From Actinobacteria bacterium OV320 (GTDB taxonomy: Bacteria > Actinomycetota > Actinomycetes > Streptomycetales > Streptomycetaceae), in assembly GCA_001298545.1 (NCBI GenBank), contig LJCX01000030.1:434001-498000 (forward strand): a DNA stretch of 64,000 bases, written 5' to 3'. The notes under the pieces were generated by a model that was not told the DNA's origin, did not search any database, and was given only the letters and a program-made list of their open reading frames with translations. A program made the translations under genes and the position numbers. Numbering within the stretch: the stretch's first letter is position 1; each line of letters starts with the position of its first letter. This document shows positions 1-8,515 of the stretch, in pieces.

Positions 1-2
1 CG

Positions 3-611
3 ATCGACGGGGACGGGCGGGAGAAACCGCTGTACCACGAGTTGCGGCGGCTCTATGCGGACCGGCTGCTCACCTTCCAAGCGCGCGGCGGCGAAATGGT
101 GTTGGCCGCCGTGAACCAGTCGGGTGAGCCGTGGACGGGCACGGTGTCGTTGCGGCGGATGTCGGTGGACGGGGAGGTGCTCGGCACGGCGAGCGTGGAA
201 CTGGCGGTCGGTGCCCGGGTGGTGGACGAGATAGGCGTGCCGGCGGACCTGGAGCCGGCCGGGGCGAAGGAGTTCCTGGTGGCCGACGCCGGAGGGTCCC
301 CCGGGTCGGGCGAGGCCGCGAGCGAGGCAGGGCCGCGGGCCACGCACTTCCCGGTGCCCGACCGTGACATCCCTTACCCGCAGCCACAGTTCGAGGTGAC
401 CGTGGCCCCGGGGAGCGTCACGGTCACGGCCCACACCCTCGTACGGGATCTGCTGCTCCAGGCCGACCGGCTGGGAGCAGGGGTTCGGGCCGACCGGGGG
501 CTCGTGACCCTGCTGCCCGGGGAACGGGTGACCGTCGGGGTCGAGGGCTGGGAGACTCCGGATGCCGCCGCCGCCCGGGCCGCGCTGTACTGCCAGGAGC
601 CCGCTCGATGA
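3..611 (+). CDS. Beta-mannosidase (GH2 family), C-terminal part only
   Basis: The reading frame is open from the left edge, so the gene begins before the window; only about 202 C-terminal residues are seen. The sequence resembles the C-terminal beta-sandwich of Streptomyces GH2 beta-mannosidases, which remove terminal beta-mannose from manno-oligosaccharides, usually in the cytoplasm. The visible part opens with a DGDGREKPLYHELRRLYADR-type segment, then beta-rich sequence. No catalytic residue lies in this piece, so the identification rests on overall resemblance and on context. The stop overlaps the next start as ATGA, which indicates translational coupling with a LacI regulator, a usual arrangement for glycosidase operons. 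Another GH2 enzyme is possible. Confidence 0.6.
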   Translation: MDGDGREKPLYHELRRLYADRLLTFQARGGEMVLAAVNQSGEPWTGTVSLRRMSVDGEVLGTASVELAVGARVVDEIGVPADLEPAGAKEFLVADAGGSPGSGEAASEAGPRATHFPVPDRDIPYPQPQFEVTVAPGSVTVTAHTLVRDLLLQADRLGAGVRADRGLVTLLPGERVTVGVEGWETPDAAAARAALYCQEPAR

Positions 612-1645
612 CAGCCTCCCCGTCGTCCCGCGTCACCATAAAGGACGTGGCGGCGCGCGCCGGCGTGTCCAAGGGTGCCGTGTCGCTCGCCTTCAACCGC
701 AAGCCGGGGCTGTCGGAGGCGACCCGGGACCGGATCTTCGCGGCGGCGCGGGAGCTGGGCTGGGAACCGAACCTCACGGCACGCTCGCTGTCGAGTTCGC
801 GCGTGGACGTGGTGGGGCTCGCGATCTGCCGGCCGGCCCGGATGCTGGGCCTGGAGCCGTTCTACATGGAGTTCGTCTCCGGGGTGGAGAGCGTGCTGAC
901 CGAGCACTCCTGTTCGCTGCTGCTGAGGCTGGTGCGCACCGTCGAGGAGGAGGCGGGGCTCCTGGAGTCCTGGTGGCGGGGGCGGCAGATCGGCGGCTCG
1001 ATCCTGGTCGACTTCCGGGCCGACGATCCCCGGGTGGCGGCGGCCGAGCGGCTCGGGATGCCCGTGGTGGCGGTCGGGCACCCCACGCTGACCGGGAGCC
1101 TGACGTCCGTGTGGACCGACGACGCGACGGCGGTGACGGAGGCGGTGCGCTATCTCGCGGCGCTCGGGCACCGGCGGATCGCGCGGGTGGGAGGCGCGGC
1201 GGCGCTCGGGCACACGGTGATGCGGACCGCGGCCTTCGACGCTGCGGCGCGGACGCTGGGGCTGGCCGGGGCGTGGCAGGTCGCCACGGACTACTCCGGG
1301 GAGGCGGGGGCACGGGCGACCCGGTCGATGCTGACCGCAGCCCCGGCGGACCGGCCGACGGCAATCGTTTACGACAACGACATCATGGCGGTGGCCGGAC
1401 TGGCCGTGGCGGCCGAGATGGGGCTCGGCGTGCCGGGCGATGTCTCGCTCCTCGCCTGGGACGACTCCCAGCTGTGCCGGCTCACCCATCCGACGCTCTC
1501 CGCGATGAGTCATGACGTGCACGGTTTCGGCGCGGAGGCGGCGCGGACCTTGTTCGGTGTGATCACCGGGTCGGGCCCCGGATCGCATCCGGTGCCGACG
1601 CCCGTGCTGACACCACGGGGCTCGACGGCACCGCCGCGGGGCTGA
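608..1645 (+). CDS. LacI-family transcriptional regulator
   Basis: This 345-residue protein has a LacI helix-turn-helix at about residues 9-55 (VTIKDVAARAGVSKGAVSLA, then a hinge helix near NLTARSLSS) followed by a periplasmic-binding-like sugar-sensing domain to the end. Length and order are normal for the family. The ATG overlaps the stop of the beta-mannosidase, so the two are co-transcribed, and the likely effector is a mannose-containing sugar. Proteins of this type bind short palindromes; GACAACGTTGTC palindromes occur in this window at 20105 and 36340, but nothing ties them to this protein. The effector is inferred from the neighbour only. Confidence 0.88.
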   Translation: MTASPSSRVTIKDVAARAGVSKGAVSLAFNRKPGLSEATRDRIFAAARELGWEPNLTARSLSSSRVDVVGLAICRPARMLGLEPFYMEFVSGVESVLTEHSCSLLLRLVRTVEEEAGLLESWWRGRQIGGSILVDFRADDPRVAAAERLGMPVVAVGHPTLTGSLTSVWTDDATAVTEAVRYLAALGHRRIARVGGAAALGHTVMRTAAFDAAARTLGLAGAWQVATDYSGEAGARATRSMLTAAPADRPTAIVYDNDIMAVAGLAVAAEMGLGVPGDVSLLAWDDSQLCRLTHPTLSAMSHDVHGFGAEAARTLFGVITGSGPGSHPVPTPVLTPRGSTAPPRG

Positions 1646-1711
1646 GCGCGAGGGTGACTTCGGCCCCGTCCGGGGTGTGACGTTCGCCGCTTGGCCCTCC
1701 GGGACTGGGCA

Positions 1712-1755
1712 GCTACGTTACTCATAAGTAGCATGGGTCCTGAGCGCGCGCTCAG
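1712..1755. promoter_or_regulatory. Two palindromes upstream of fadA
   Basis: An inverted repeat with arms GCTAC and GTAGC spans 1712-1732 and contains an inner TACT-CATA-AGTA repeat. Just after it, 1740-1755 is a perfect 16-base palindrome, CTGAGCGCGCGCTCAG. Both lie within 95 bases upstream of the fadA GTG, where a fatty-acid-responsive repressor could act. The regulator is not identifiable from this window. Confidence 0.4.
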
Positions 1756-1803
1756 CGCTTGCGTGTCGCAGCAGTGCCATCCCGCACCTGGAGGAGAGCC
1801 ATC

Positions 1804-3030
1804 GTGCCTCGTACCGTCAGGGACGTCGTCTTCGTCGACGGCGTCCGTACCCCGTTCGGCAAGGCGGGCCCGAAGGGCATCTACCACGAGACCCGGGCCG
1901 ACGACCTCGTCGTGAAGGCGATCCGGGAGCTGCTGCGCCGCAACCCCGGTCTCGACCCCAAGAAGATCGACGAGGTCGCCATCGCCGCGACCACGCAGAT
2001 CGGCGACCAGGGCCTGACCCTCGGCCGCACCGCCGGCATCCTGGCCGGTCTGCCGACCTCCGTACCCGGCTACTCCATCGACCGTATGTGCGCGGGCGCT
2101 CTGACGGCCGTCACCGCGGTCGCCGGCTCCGTCGCCTTCGGCGCCTACGACATCGCCATCGCCGGCGGTGTCGAGCACATGGGCCGCCACCCGATGGGCG
2201 AGGGCGTGGACCCCAACCCGCGGTTCGTCAGCGAGAAGCTGGTCGACGAGTCCGCCCTGTTCATGGGCATGACCGCCGAGAACCTGCACGACCGCTACCC
2301 GCAGATCACCAAGCAGCGCGCCGACGAGTACGCCGTGCGCTCGCAGGAGAAGGCCGCCAAGGCCTACGCGAACGGCAAGATCCAGGCCGACCTGGTGCCG
2401 GTCTCGGTCCGCCGCACCAACCCGGACGCCGGTGAGACGGGCTGGGGCCTGGTCACCGCCGACGAGCCGATGCGCCCGGGAACGACGCTGGAAAACCTTT
2501 CCGGCCTCAAGACCCCGTTCCGTGTCCACGGCCGGGTCACGGCCGGTAACGCGGCCGGTCTGAACGACGGCGCGACCGCTTCCCTCATCGCGTCCGAGGA
2601 CTTCGCCCGCGAGCACGACCTGCCGGTCAAGATGCGCCTCGTCTCGTACTCCTTCGCGGGTGTCGAGCCGGAGGTCATGGGCTACGGCCCGATCCCGGCC
2701 ACGGAGAAGGCGCTGGCGCAGGCCGGCCTGTCCATCTCCGACATCGGTCTGTTCGAGATCAACGAGGCCTTCGCCGTCCAGGTGCTGGCCTTCCTCGACC
2801 ACTACGGCATCGCGGACGACGACGAGCGCGTCAACCAGTACGGCGGCGCGATCGCCTTCGGTCACCCGCTGGCCTCCTCCGGCGTCCGTCTGATGACGCA
2901 GCTGGCCCGCCAGTTCGAGGAGCAGCCGCAGGTCCGCTACGGCCTGACCACGATGTGCGTCGGCTTCGGCATGGGCGCCACCGTCATCTGGGAGAACCCG
3001 CACTTCGAGTCCGCCGGAGGCGACAAGTGA
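1804..3030 (+). CDS. fadA: Acetyl-CoA acyltransferase (thiolase)
   Basis: A 408-residue thiolase that cleaves 3-ketoacyl-CoA with CoA in the last step of beta-oxidation, in the cytoplasm. The nucleophilic cysteine is in SIDRMCAGAL (about residue 96). The C-terminal catalytic motifs GHPLASSG (His) and TMCVGFGMG (Cys) are intact. The GTG at 1804 is chosen because GGAGG lies 8-12 bases upstream; an upstream ATG at 1759 would add about 15 residues not typical of the family. The stop overlaps the fadB start as GTGA. With fadB it forms the trifunctional beta-oxidation pair usual in Streptomyces. Confidence 0.93.
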   Translation: MPRTVRDVVFVDGVRTPFGKAGPKGIYHETRADDLVVKAIRELLRRNPGLDPKKIDEVAIAATTQIGDQGLTLGRTAGILAGLPTSVPGYSIDRMCAGALTAVTAVAGSVAFGAYDIAIAGGVEHMGRHPMGEGVDPNPRFVSEKLVDESALFMGMTAENLHDRYPQITKQRADEYAVRSQEKAAKAYANGKIQADLVPVSVRRTNPDAGETGWGLVTADEPMRPGTTLENLSGLKTPFRVHGRVTAGNAAGLNDGATASLIASEDFAREHDLPVKMRLVSYSFAGVEPEVMGYGPIPATEKALAQAGLSISDIGLFEINEAFAVQVLAFLDHYGIADDDERVNQYGGAIAFGHPLASSGVRLMTQLARQFEEQPQVRYGLTTMCVGFGMGATVIWENPHFESAGGDK

Positions 3031-5153
3031 GCACCACCGAACTCCTGAAGGGCGCGGCCGAGCTGTTCCCGGACGAGGTCGTCACCCAGGCGCACGTCCG
3101 TCACCTGGACCTGCCGTTCGGCGCCGGGCGCTTCGCCCTGATCACGCTGGACAACGGTTTCGACCACACCAAGCCGACCACCTTCGGCCCGCAGTCCCTC
3201 GCGAACCTCGACTCCGCGATCGACCAGGTCGAGAAGGAGGCGGCGGCCGGCGAGATCGTCGGTGTCGGCGTCACCGGCAAGCCGTTCATCTTCGCCGTCG
3301 GCGCGGACCTCAAGGGCGTCGAGCTCCTCAAGGAGCACAAGGACGCGCTCGCCATCGGCAAGGGCGGCCACGAGGTCTTCAAGCGCCTGTCGGGCCTCGC
3401 GGTCCCGACCTTCGCGTACTACAACGGCGCGGCGATGGGCGGCGGCGTCGAGGTCGGCCTGCACTGCAAGTACCGCACGGTGTCTTCGGCGCTGCCGGCC
3501 TTCTCGCTGCCCGAGGTCTTCCTCGGTCTGGTCCCCGGCTGGGGCGGCTGCACGCTGCTGCCGAACCTGATCGGCGCCGACAAGGCCGTCTCGGTGATCA
3601 TCGAGAACTCGCTCAACCAGAACAAGCAGCTCAAGGGTGTGCAGGTCTACGAGCTGGGCATCGCCGACGCCCTGTTCGAGGGTGCGGACTTCCTGGAGCA
3701 GTCGCTGCTCTGGACGGCGTCCGTCCTCAAGGGCGAGATCGTCGTCGACCGCCCGGTGATCGACCGCGGTGAGGCCTGGGACCAGGCCGTCGCGCGCGGC
3801 CGGTTCGTGGCGGACAGCAAGGTGCACGGTGCGGCCCCGGCCGCCTACCGCGCCCTCGACATCATCGCCGCCGCCAAGAACGGCGACCTTCAGCAGGGCT
3901 ACGACGCCGAGGACGTCGCGCTCGCCGACCTGATCATGGGTGGCGAACTGCGCGCCGGTATCTACGCGTTCAACCTGGTGCAGAAGCGTGGCAAGCGCCC
4001 GGCCGGCGCCCCGGACAAGTCCCTGGCGCGTCCGGTCACCAAGGTCGGCGTGGTGGGCGCGGGCCTGATGGCCTCGCAGCTCGCGCTGCTGTTCCTGCGC
4101 CGCCTCGAGGTGCCGGTCGTGCTGACCGACATCGACCAGGAGCGCGTCGACAAGGGTGTGGGCTACGTCCACGCCGAGATCGAGAAGCTGCTCGGCAAGG
4201 GCCGCATCAACCAGGACAAGGCCAACCGTCTCAAGGCCCTGGTGAGCGGTGTCCTGGACAAGGCGGAGGGCTTCGCCGACGCGGACTTCATCATCGAGGC
4301 CGTGTTCGAGGAGATCGGCGTCAAGCAGCAGGTGTTCGCGGAGGTCGAGGCGGTCGCCCCGGCGCATGCGATCCTCGCCACGAACACCTCCTCGCTGTCG
4401 GTCTCCGAGATGGCGTCGAAGCTGAAGAACCCCGAGCGGGTCGTGGGCTTCCACTTCTTCAACCCGGTCGCGATCCTGCCGCTCCTGGAGATCGTCCGGG
4501 GCGAGCAGACCGACGACGCCTCGCTGGCCACGGCCTTCGCCGTCGCCAAGAAGCTGAAGAAGACCGCCGTTCTGGTGAAGGACGCCCCGGCGTTCGTCGT
4601 GAACCGCATTCTCACCCGTTTCATGGGCGAGGTGCAGAACGTCATCGACGAGGGCACCCCGGTTCAGGTGGCGGAAAAGGCGGTGGAACCGCTCGGCCTG
4701 CCGATGTCTCCGCTGGTGCTCCTCGAGCTGGTCGGTCCGGCGATCGGTCTGCACGTCTCGGAAACGCTCAACCGGGCGTTCCCGGACCGTTTCACGGTCT
4801 CCGCGAACCTCGCGGCCGTCGTCAAGGCGGGCAAGCGCGGTTTCTACGTCTACGACAGCGGCAAGCCCGAGCTGGACCCCGAGGTCTCCGCGCTTCTGCA
4901 GCAGGGCGACACCGTCCTGACCGAGGAGCAGGTGCGGGCGCGCGTCCTGGACGCGGTGGCGCAGGAGATCGGGCTCATGCTCGACGAGGGTGTCGTCGCC
5001 GAGGCGCAGGACATCGACCTCTGCCTGATCACGGGCGCGGGCTGGCCCTTCCACCTGGGCGGCATCACGCCGTACCTGGACCGCGAGGGTGTCTCCGAGC
5101 GCGTGAACGGCAAGAAGTTCCTGGCGCCGGGCGTGGCCTCGGTTCCGGCGTAA
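3027..5153 (+). CDS. fadB: Fatty acid oxidation complex alpha subunit (enoyl-CoA hydratase / 3-hydroxyacyl-CoA dehydrogenase)
   Basis: This 708-residue fusion protein hydrates trans-2-enoyl-CoA and oxidises the resulting 3-hydroxyacyl-CoA with NAD. The N-terminal crotonase domain (about 20-290) carries AAMGGGVEVG and SLPEVFLGLVPGWGG. A Rossmann domain follows (VGVVGAGLMASQLA, about residue 345), and then the dehydrogenase C-terminal domains with the catalytic VGFHFFNPV histidine. The GTG start overlaps the fadA stop by four bases, so the two subunits are translationally coupled. A strong hairpin follows the stop. Length and domain order are typical. Confidence 0.93.
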   Translation: MSTTELLKGAAELFPDEVVTQAHVRHLDLPFGAGRFALITLDNGFDHTKPTTFGPQSLANLDSAIDQVEKEAAAGEIVGVGVTGKPFIFAVGADLKGVELLKEHKDALAIGKGGHEVFKRLSGLAVPTFAYYNGAAMGGGVEVGLHCKYRTVSSALPAFSLPEVFLGLVPGWGGCTLLPNLIGADKAVSVIIENSLNQNKQLKGVQVYELGIADALFEGADFLEQSLLWTASVLKGEIVVDRPVIDRGEAWDQAVARGRFVADSKVHGAAPAAYRALDIIAAAKNGDLQQGYDAEDVALADLIMGGELRAGIYAFNLVQKRGKRPAGAPDKSLARPVTKVGVVGAGLMASQLALLFLRRLEVPVVLTDIDQERVDKGVGYVHAEIEKLLGKGRINQDKANRLKALVSGVLDKAEGFADADFIIEAVFEEIGVKQQVFAEVEAVAPAHAILATNTSSLSVSEMASKLKNPERVVGFHFFNPVAILPLLEIVRGEQTDDASLATAFAVAKKLKKTAVLVKDAPAFVVNRILTRFMGEVQNVIDEGTPVQVAEKAVEPLGLPMSPLVLLELVGPAIGLHVSETLNRAFPDRFTVSANLAAVVKAGKRGFYVYDSGKPELDPEVSALLQQGDTVLTEEQVRARVLDAVAQEIGLMLDEGVVAEAQDIDLCLITGAGWPFHLGGITPYLDREGVSERVNGKKFLAPGVASVPA

Positions 5154-5194
5154 CCGTCGTAACCGCTGTAGCCGTCCCGCACCTGCGGACATGA

Positions 5195-5225
5195 AGAGGG
5201 CCTCCGCCACCGGCGGAGGCCCTCT
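5195..5225. terminator. Bidirectional terminator hairpin
   Basis: Perfect 14-base inverted repeat (AGAGGGCCTCCGCC and its complement) with a 3-base loop, followed by a short T run. It lies between fadB and a convergent gene and should end both transcripts. Confidence 0.88.
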
Positions 5226-5278
5226 TTGCCGCGTTCCCGCGTTTCCGTCGCGCTGTCCGGCCGTTCGACCGTCCGGTG

Positions 5279-6295
5279 TCAGACCGTCCGCCAGGCCATC
5301 AGGGCCAGGCCGGGCTCGTCCTTGCGGCGGGTGAGCTGGAGCAGGCCGGTCGACGGGGACAGGGCCGCCGCCACCACCCGGTCCTCGTGGTCCTTGGCGA
5401 GCGCCACCACGGCGTCGGCGGGCAGTTGGGGGCCCGACTCGGCCCACCAGGCGCCCGCCGACTCCCGTTCGGTCGGATACGCCGCGAAGGCGACCCGGCC
5501 GCTCGCGGAGCGCTGGGCGAGCAACGTGCAGTCGTGACCGTCGAGTTCGGTGCGGATCGCGGCGACCGGACCGGGTCCGGCGGCGGCGAGCACGGGGACG
5601 GGATCGGTGCCGGGACGCCAGGCGCACACGTCACCGGAGTCGTCGGTGTAGAAGAGGGTGGTGTGCTCCGGGGAGGTGGCGAGCGCCCGGAGGGTGCGGG
5701 GCCTGACCGGTGTCTTGAGGGGCTCCTGGAGCACCGGCTGGGTGCCCGGCGCCTCCTGGCTCCAGTGCAGGATCCCACCGGAGACGGCCGCGTAGGCCCG
5801 GACGCAGCCGGACTCCCCCGTGACCGCGATGGGCGGCCCCTCGACGCCCTGCCCCTTCAGGTCGCGCCACGGGTCCCAGCCGCCCTTCTCCTTCTGGGCG
5901 ACCATGCACAGTCCCGTGCCGATGTTGCGGGCGAAGACGTGCGCACGTCCCTGGGCGTCCACCGCGACGGCGGGCGTGCCCGTGCGGTCGCCCTTCTTGT
6001 TGGGATGGCCGATGGGTGTCCAGTCCAGGGCGGCGAGGTGCGGCCGGAAGTGCGCGGAGTGCACCAGCCCCGCCTCCCCCTTCACCGTGGGCCGCCAGGA
6101 CGCCAGGTGGGCGTAACCGTCGGCGCCCTGGCCGACGGCCGAGGCCGGATACACCTTCTGGTCGCCGCCCACCCTGCGTGGGGCCTCCCAGGGCCCGCCC
6201 GGGGTACGTTCCGCCCGGCACAGGACGGCGTCGTCCGACATCAGATAGACACCGAGCCGCCCGTCGCGGCCGCGTATGAGCCAGTCGCCGTTCAC
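5279..6295 (-). CDS. Hypothetical protein with beta-propeller-like repeats
   Basis: A 338-residue protein of unknown function. It shows no signal peptide and no membrane segment. Spaced Trp/Gly-rich strands recur (VYLMSDDAVLCRAER, AHLASWRPT, AHVFARNIGTGL, ILHWSQEAPG, VCAWRPGTD), which resembles beta-propeller or PLL-lectin-like folds, though no family is assigned. The start is GTG at 6295. No Shine-Dalgarno sequence is visible, and a TAAAGT box lies about eight bases upstream, so the mRNA may be leaderless. It is convergent with fadB and divergent from the next gene, and stands alone as a transcription unit. Confidence 0.7.
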   Translation of the reverse strand: MNGDWLIRGRDGRLGVYLMSDDAVLCRAERTPGGPWEAPRRVGGDQKVYPASAVGQGADGYAHLASWRPTVKGEAGLVHSAHFRPHLAALDWTPIGHPNKKGDRTGTPAVAVDAQGRAHVFARNIGTGLCMVAQKEKGGWDPWRDLKGQGVEGPPIAVTGESGCVRAYAAVSGGILHWSQEAPGTQPVLQEPLKTPVRPRTLRALATSPEHTTLFYTDDSGDVCAWRPGTDPVPVLAAAGPGPVAAIRTELDGHDCTLLAQRSASGRVAFAAYPTERESAGAWWAESGPQLPADAVVALAKDHEDRVVAAALSPSTGLLQLTRRKDEPGLALMAWRTV

Positions 6296-6374
6296 CCGAA
6301 CACTTTATGTCGGACCCTTCACGGCGCCTGCGCGAGGGTCACGCCCAGGGAGCCGTCCGTGCCACTCTGGGCCC

Positions 6375-6746
6375 ATGGACGACAACGCCGCGCTGCTCGT
6401 GATCGTCGACGCCGCGAACGTCGTCGGGTCGGTGCCCGACGGGTGGTGGCGGGACCGGCGCGGGGCCGCGGAGCGGCTGCGCGACCGGCTGGCCGCCGCC
6501 GGGCTGCCGGGGCACCAGGGGGCCCAGGAGATCGTCCTCGTCGTGGAGGGCGCGGCTCGCGGGGTGGAGCCGGTGCCCGGCGTACGGGTGGAGGCGGCGG
6601 CCGGCAGCGGGGACGACCGTATCGTCGAGCTGGTGGCCGGGTCGGTGGGACGCTCCCGCCTGGTCGTCACGGCCGACCGCGAGCTGCGCCGCCGGGTGAC
6701 GGAACTGGGCGCGGACGTGACCGGCCCGCGCTCGGTACGGGACTGA
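6375..6746 (+). CDS. Small PIN/NYN-like protein (annotated in relatives as NTP pyrophosphohydrolase)
   Basis: A 123-residue cytoplasmic protein. It begins LLVIVDAANVVGSVPDGWW, an acidic-strand motif typical of NYN/PIN-type nuclease folds, and ends with LVVTADRELRRRV, another conserved Asp-containing strand of that fold. Between them are VVEGAARG and GSGDDRIVEL. I infer a metal-dependent nuclease-like fold; the NTP pyrophosphohydrolase label used for Streptomyces homologues is not supported by a visible Nudix or MazG motif. ATG at 6375 is the first start that gives a compact domain. It is transcribed divergently from the previous gene. Confidence 0.75.
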   Translation: MDDNAALLVIVDAANVVGSVPDGWWRDRRGAAERLRDRLAAAGLPGHQGAQEIVLVVEGAARGVEPVPGVRVEAAAGSGDDRIVELVAGSVGRSRLVVTADRELRRRVTELGADVTGPRSVRD

Positions 6747-6802
6747 GGCGGACGGCACCGGGGCCGGCCCCGTGCGGTCGCGCGGGGCCGGCCGCCCGGC
6801 CG

Positions 6803-8326
6803 TTACGCCGTGTCGCCGCGGCCCGGCTCGTGGGCCTCGTCGGCGGATGCCGCCTGGCGCCGTCCGAGGAGGCTGTGCGAGCGGCCGTAGAGGAAGTACA
6901 CGAAGAACCCGACGACCATCCAGATGCCGAACCGCAGCCAGGTCTCGGCGGGCAGGTTGAGCATCAGCCACAGCGAGGCGCAGACCGACAGGATCGGGAG
7001 GAACGGCACCCACGGGGTCCGGAAGGACCGGGGCAGGTCGGGGCGGGACCTGCGCAGGATGATCACACCGATGGCGACGACCACGAAGGCGAAGAGGGTG
7101 CCGATGTTCACCAGTTCGGCGAGTTCGCTGAGGCTGGTGAAGCCGGCCAGGATCGCGATGAGGACGCCGAGCAGGATGGTCGGCCGGTGCGGGGTCTTGA
7201 ACCGCGGGTGGACGTGGGAGAAGAAGCGCGGCAGCAGGCCGTCGCGGCTCATCGCGAAGAAGACCCGGGTCTGGCCGAGGAGCAGGATCATGCAGACGGT
7301 CGTCAGGCCGACGGCGGCGCCGAAGCTGATGAAGCCGGCGAACCAGGGGTGCCCGGTGGCCTTGAAGGCGTCGGCGAGCGGGGCGCTGACCGACAGCTCG
7401 GTGTAGTGCTGCATTCCGGTGACGACGATCGAGACGGCGACGTACAGGACGGTGCAGATGATGAGGGAGCCGATGATGCCGCGGGGCATGTCACGCTGCG
7501 GGTTCTTCGTCTCCTCGGCGGCCGTGGCCACGACGTCGAAGCCGATGAACGCGAAGAAGACCACGGAGGCGGCGGTGAAGATGCCCATCACGCCGAAGTT
7601 GGACGGCGCCCAGCCGAACATCAGCTGGATGAGCGGGGACTGCAGACTGTCGCCGGCCGGCACGGGCTGCGCCTTCGGGACGAACGGGTCGTAGTTCTTG
7701 CCGTCGATGAGGAAGGCCCCCGCGACGATCACGGTCAGGACGACGGTCACCTTGATGGCGACCACGACCGAGGTGACCCGCGCGGACAGCTTCGTGCCGA
7801 CCACGAGAATGGCGGTCAGCACCAGGACGAGGGCGGCGGCGAGGATGTCGAAGCCGAAGCCGTCGGCCCCCTCTCTGCCGCTGAGCGCCGCCGGCAGGTG
7901 CCAGCCCGCGTTGTCGAGCAGCGAGGCGATGTACCCCGACCAGCCGACGGCCACCACCGCCGTGCCGAGCGCGAACTCCAGGACCAGGTCCCAGCCGATG
8001 ATCCAGGCGGGAAGCTCCCCGAGGGACGCGTACGAGAAGGTGTACGCCGAGCCGGCCACCGGCACGGTCGAGGCGAACTCGGCGTAGCAGAGCGCGGCGA
8101 GCGCGCAGGCCACCCCGGCCGCGACGAAGGCCAGGGCGACGGCGGGACCGGCATTGTTCTTGGCCACCGTGCCGGTCAGGACGAAGATGCCGGTGCCGAT
8201 GATGACGCCGACGCCGAAGACGGTGAGATCCAGCGCGGACAAGGATTTCTTGAGCGCGTGCTCGGGTTCCTCGGTATCGAGGATGGACTGCTCGACCTTC
8301 TTCGTCCGGAAGAGGGTGCTGCTCAC
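6803..8326 (-). CDS. Amino acid permease (APC superfamily, cationic amino acid transporter type)
   Basis: A 507-residue inner-membrane protein with about 12-14 hydrophobic segments. After a cytoplasmic N-terminus (VEQSILDTEEPEHALKKSL) the first helix carries GVGVIIGTGIFVLTG, the substrate-binding signature of the APC family, and later GFDVVATAAEE matches CAT/YfnA-type transporters. It probably imports a basic or neutral amino acid by proton symport. The GTG at 8326 is preferred because GGGAGGT lies five bases upstream; the longer in-frame opening (to 8434) would read through the dxs terminator. It stands just downstream of dxs but beyond a terminator, so it is likely independent. Confidence 0.88.
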   Translation of the reverse strand: MSSTLFRTKKVEQSILDTEEPEHALKKSLSALDLTVFGVGVIIGTGIFVLTGTVAKNNAGPAVALAFVAAGVACALAALCYAEFASTVPVAGSAYTFSYASLGELPAWIIGWDLVLEFALGTAVVAVGWSGYIASLLDNAGWHLPAALSGREGADGFGFDILAAALVLVLTAILVVGTKLSARVTSVVVAIKVTVVLTVIVAGAFLIDGKNYDPFVPKAQPVPAGDSLQSPLIQLMFGWAPSNFGVMGIFTAASVVFFAFIGFDVVATAAEETKNPQRDMPRGIIGSLIICTVLYVAVSIVVTGMQHYTELSVSAPLADAFKATGHPWFAGFISFGAAVGLTTVCMILLLGQTRVFFAMSRDGLLPRFFSHVHPRFKTPHRPTILLGVLIAILAGFTSLSELAELVNIGTLFAFVVVAIGVIILRRSRPDLPRSFRTPWVPFLPILSVCASLWLMLNLPAETWLRFGIWMVVGFFVYFLYGRSHSLLGRRQAASADEAHEPGRGDTA

Positions 8327-8414
8327 GGGGACCTCCCACGCTGTGTCGTCCTCGACATGATCGAGAGGGGGCGTAGACCGTATGCCCCGACGCGGGCGGG
8401 TTAACGCGAATGGA

Positions 8415-8448
8415 CCGGTTTCACCACTCTTCACAGTGGTGAAACCGG
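8415..8448. terminator. Terminator hairpin downstream of dxs
   Basis: Perfect 14-base inverted repeat CCGGTTTCACCACT with a 6-base loop, lying after the dxs stop on the minus strand and before the permease start. The stretch 8455-8520 between it and dxs is low-complexity GTCGGC repeat. Confidence 0.85.
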
Positions 8449-8515
8449 CCCATCCGGGTGTGTCTGCCTGGCCGGGACGACGTCGGTCGCGTCGGCGTCG
8501 GCGTCCTCGTCGGCG

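Noticed and set aside
2937..5627. An 896-codon minus-strand frame opposite fadB
   Set aside because: Shadow frame crossing the bidirectional terminator; fadB has full domain support.
5276..8404. A 1042-codon plus-strand open frame
   Set aside because: It runs through four genes and intergenic hairpins in a shadow frame and has no recognisable domain.
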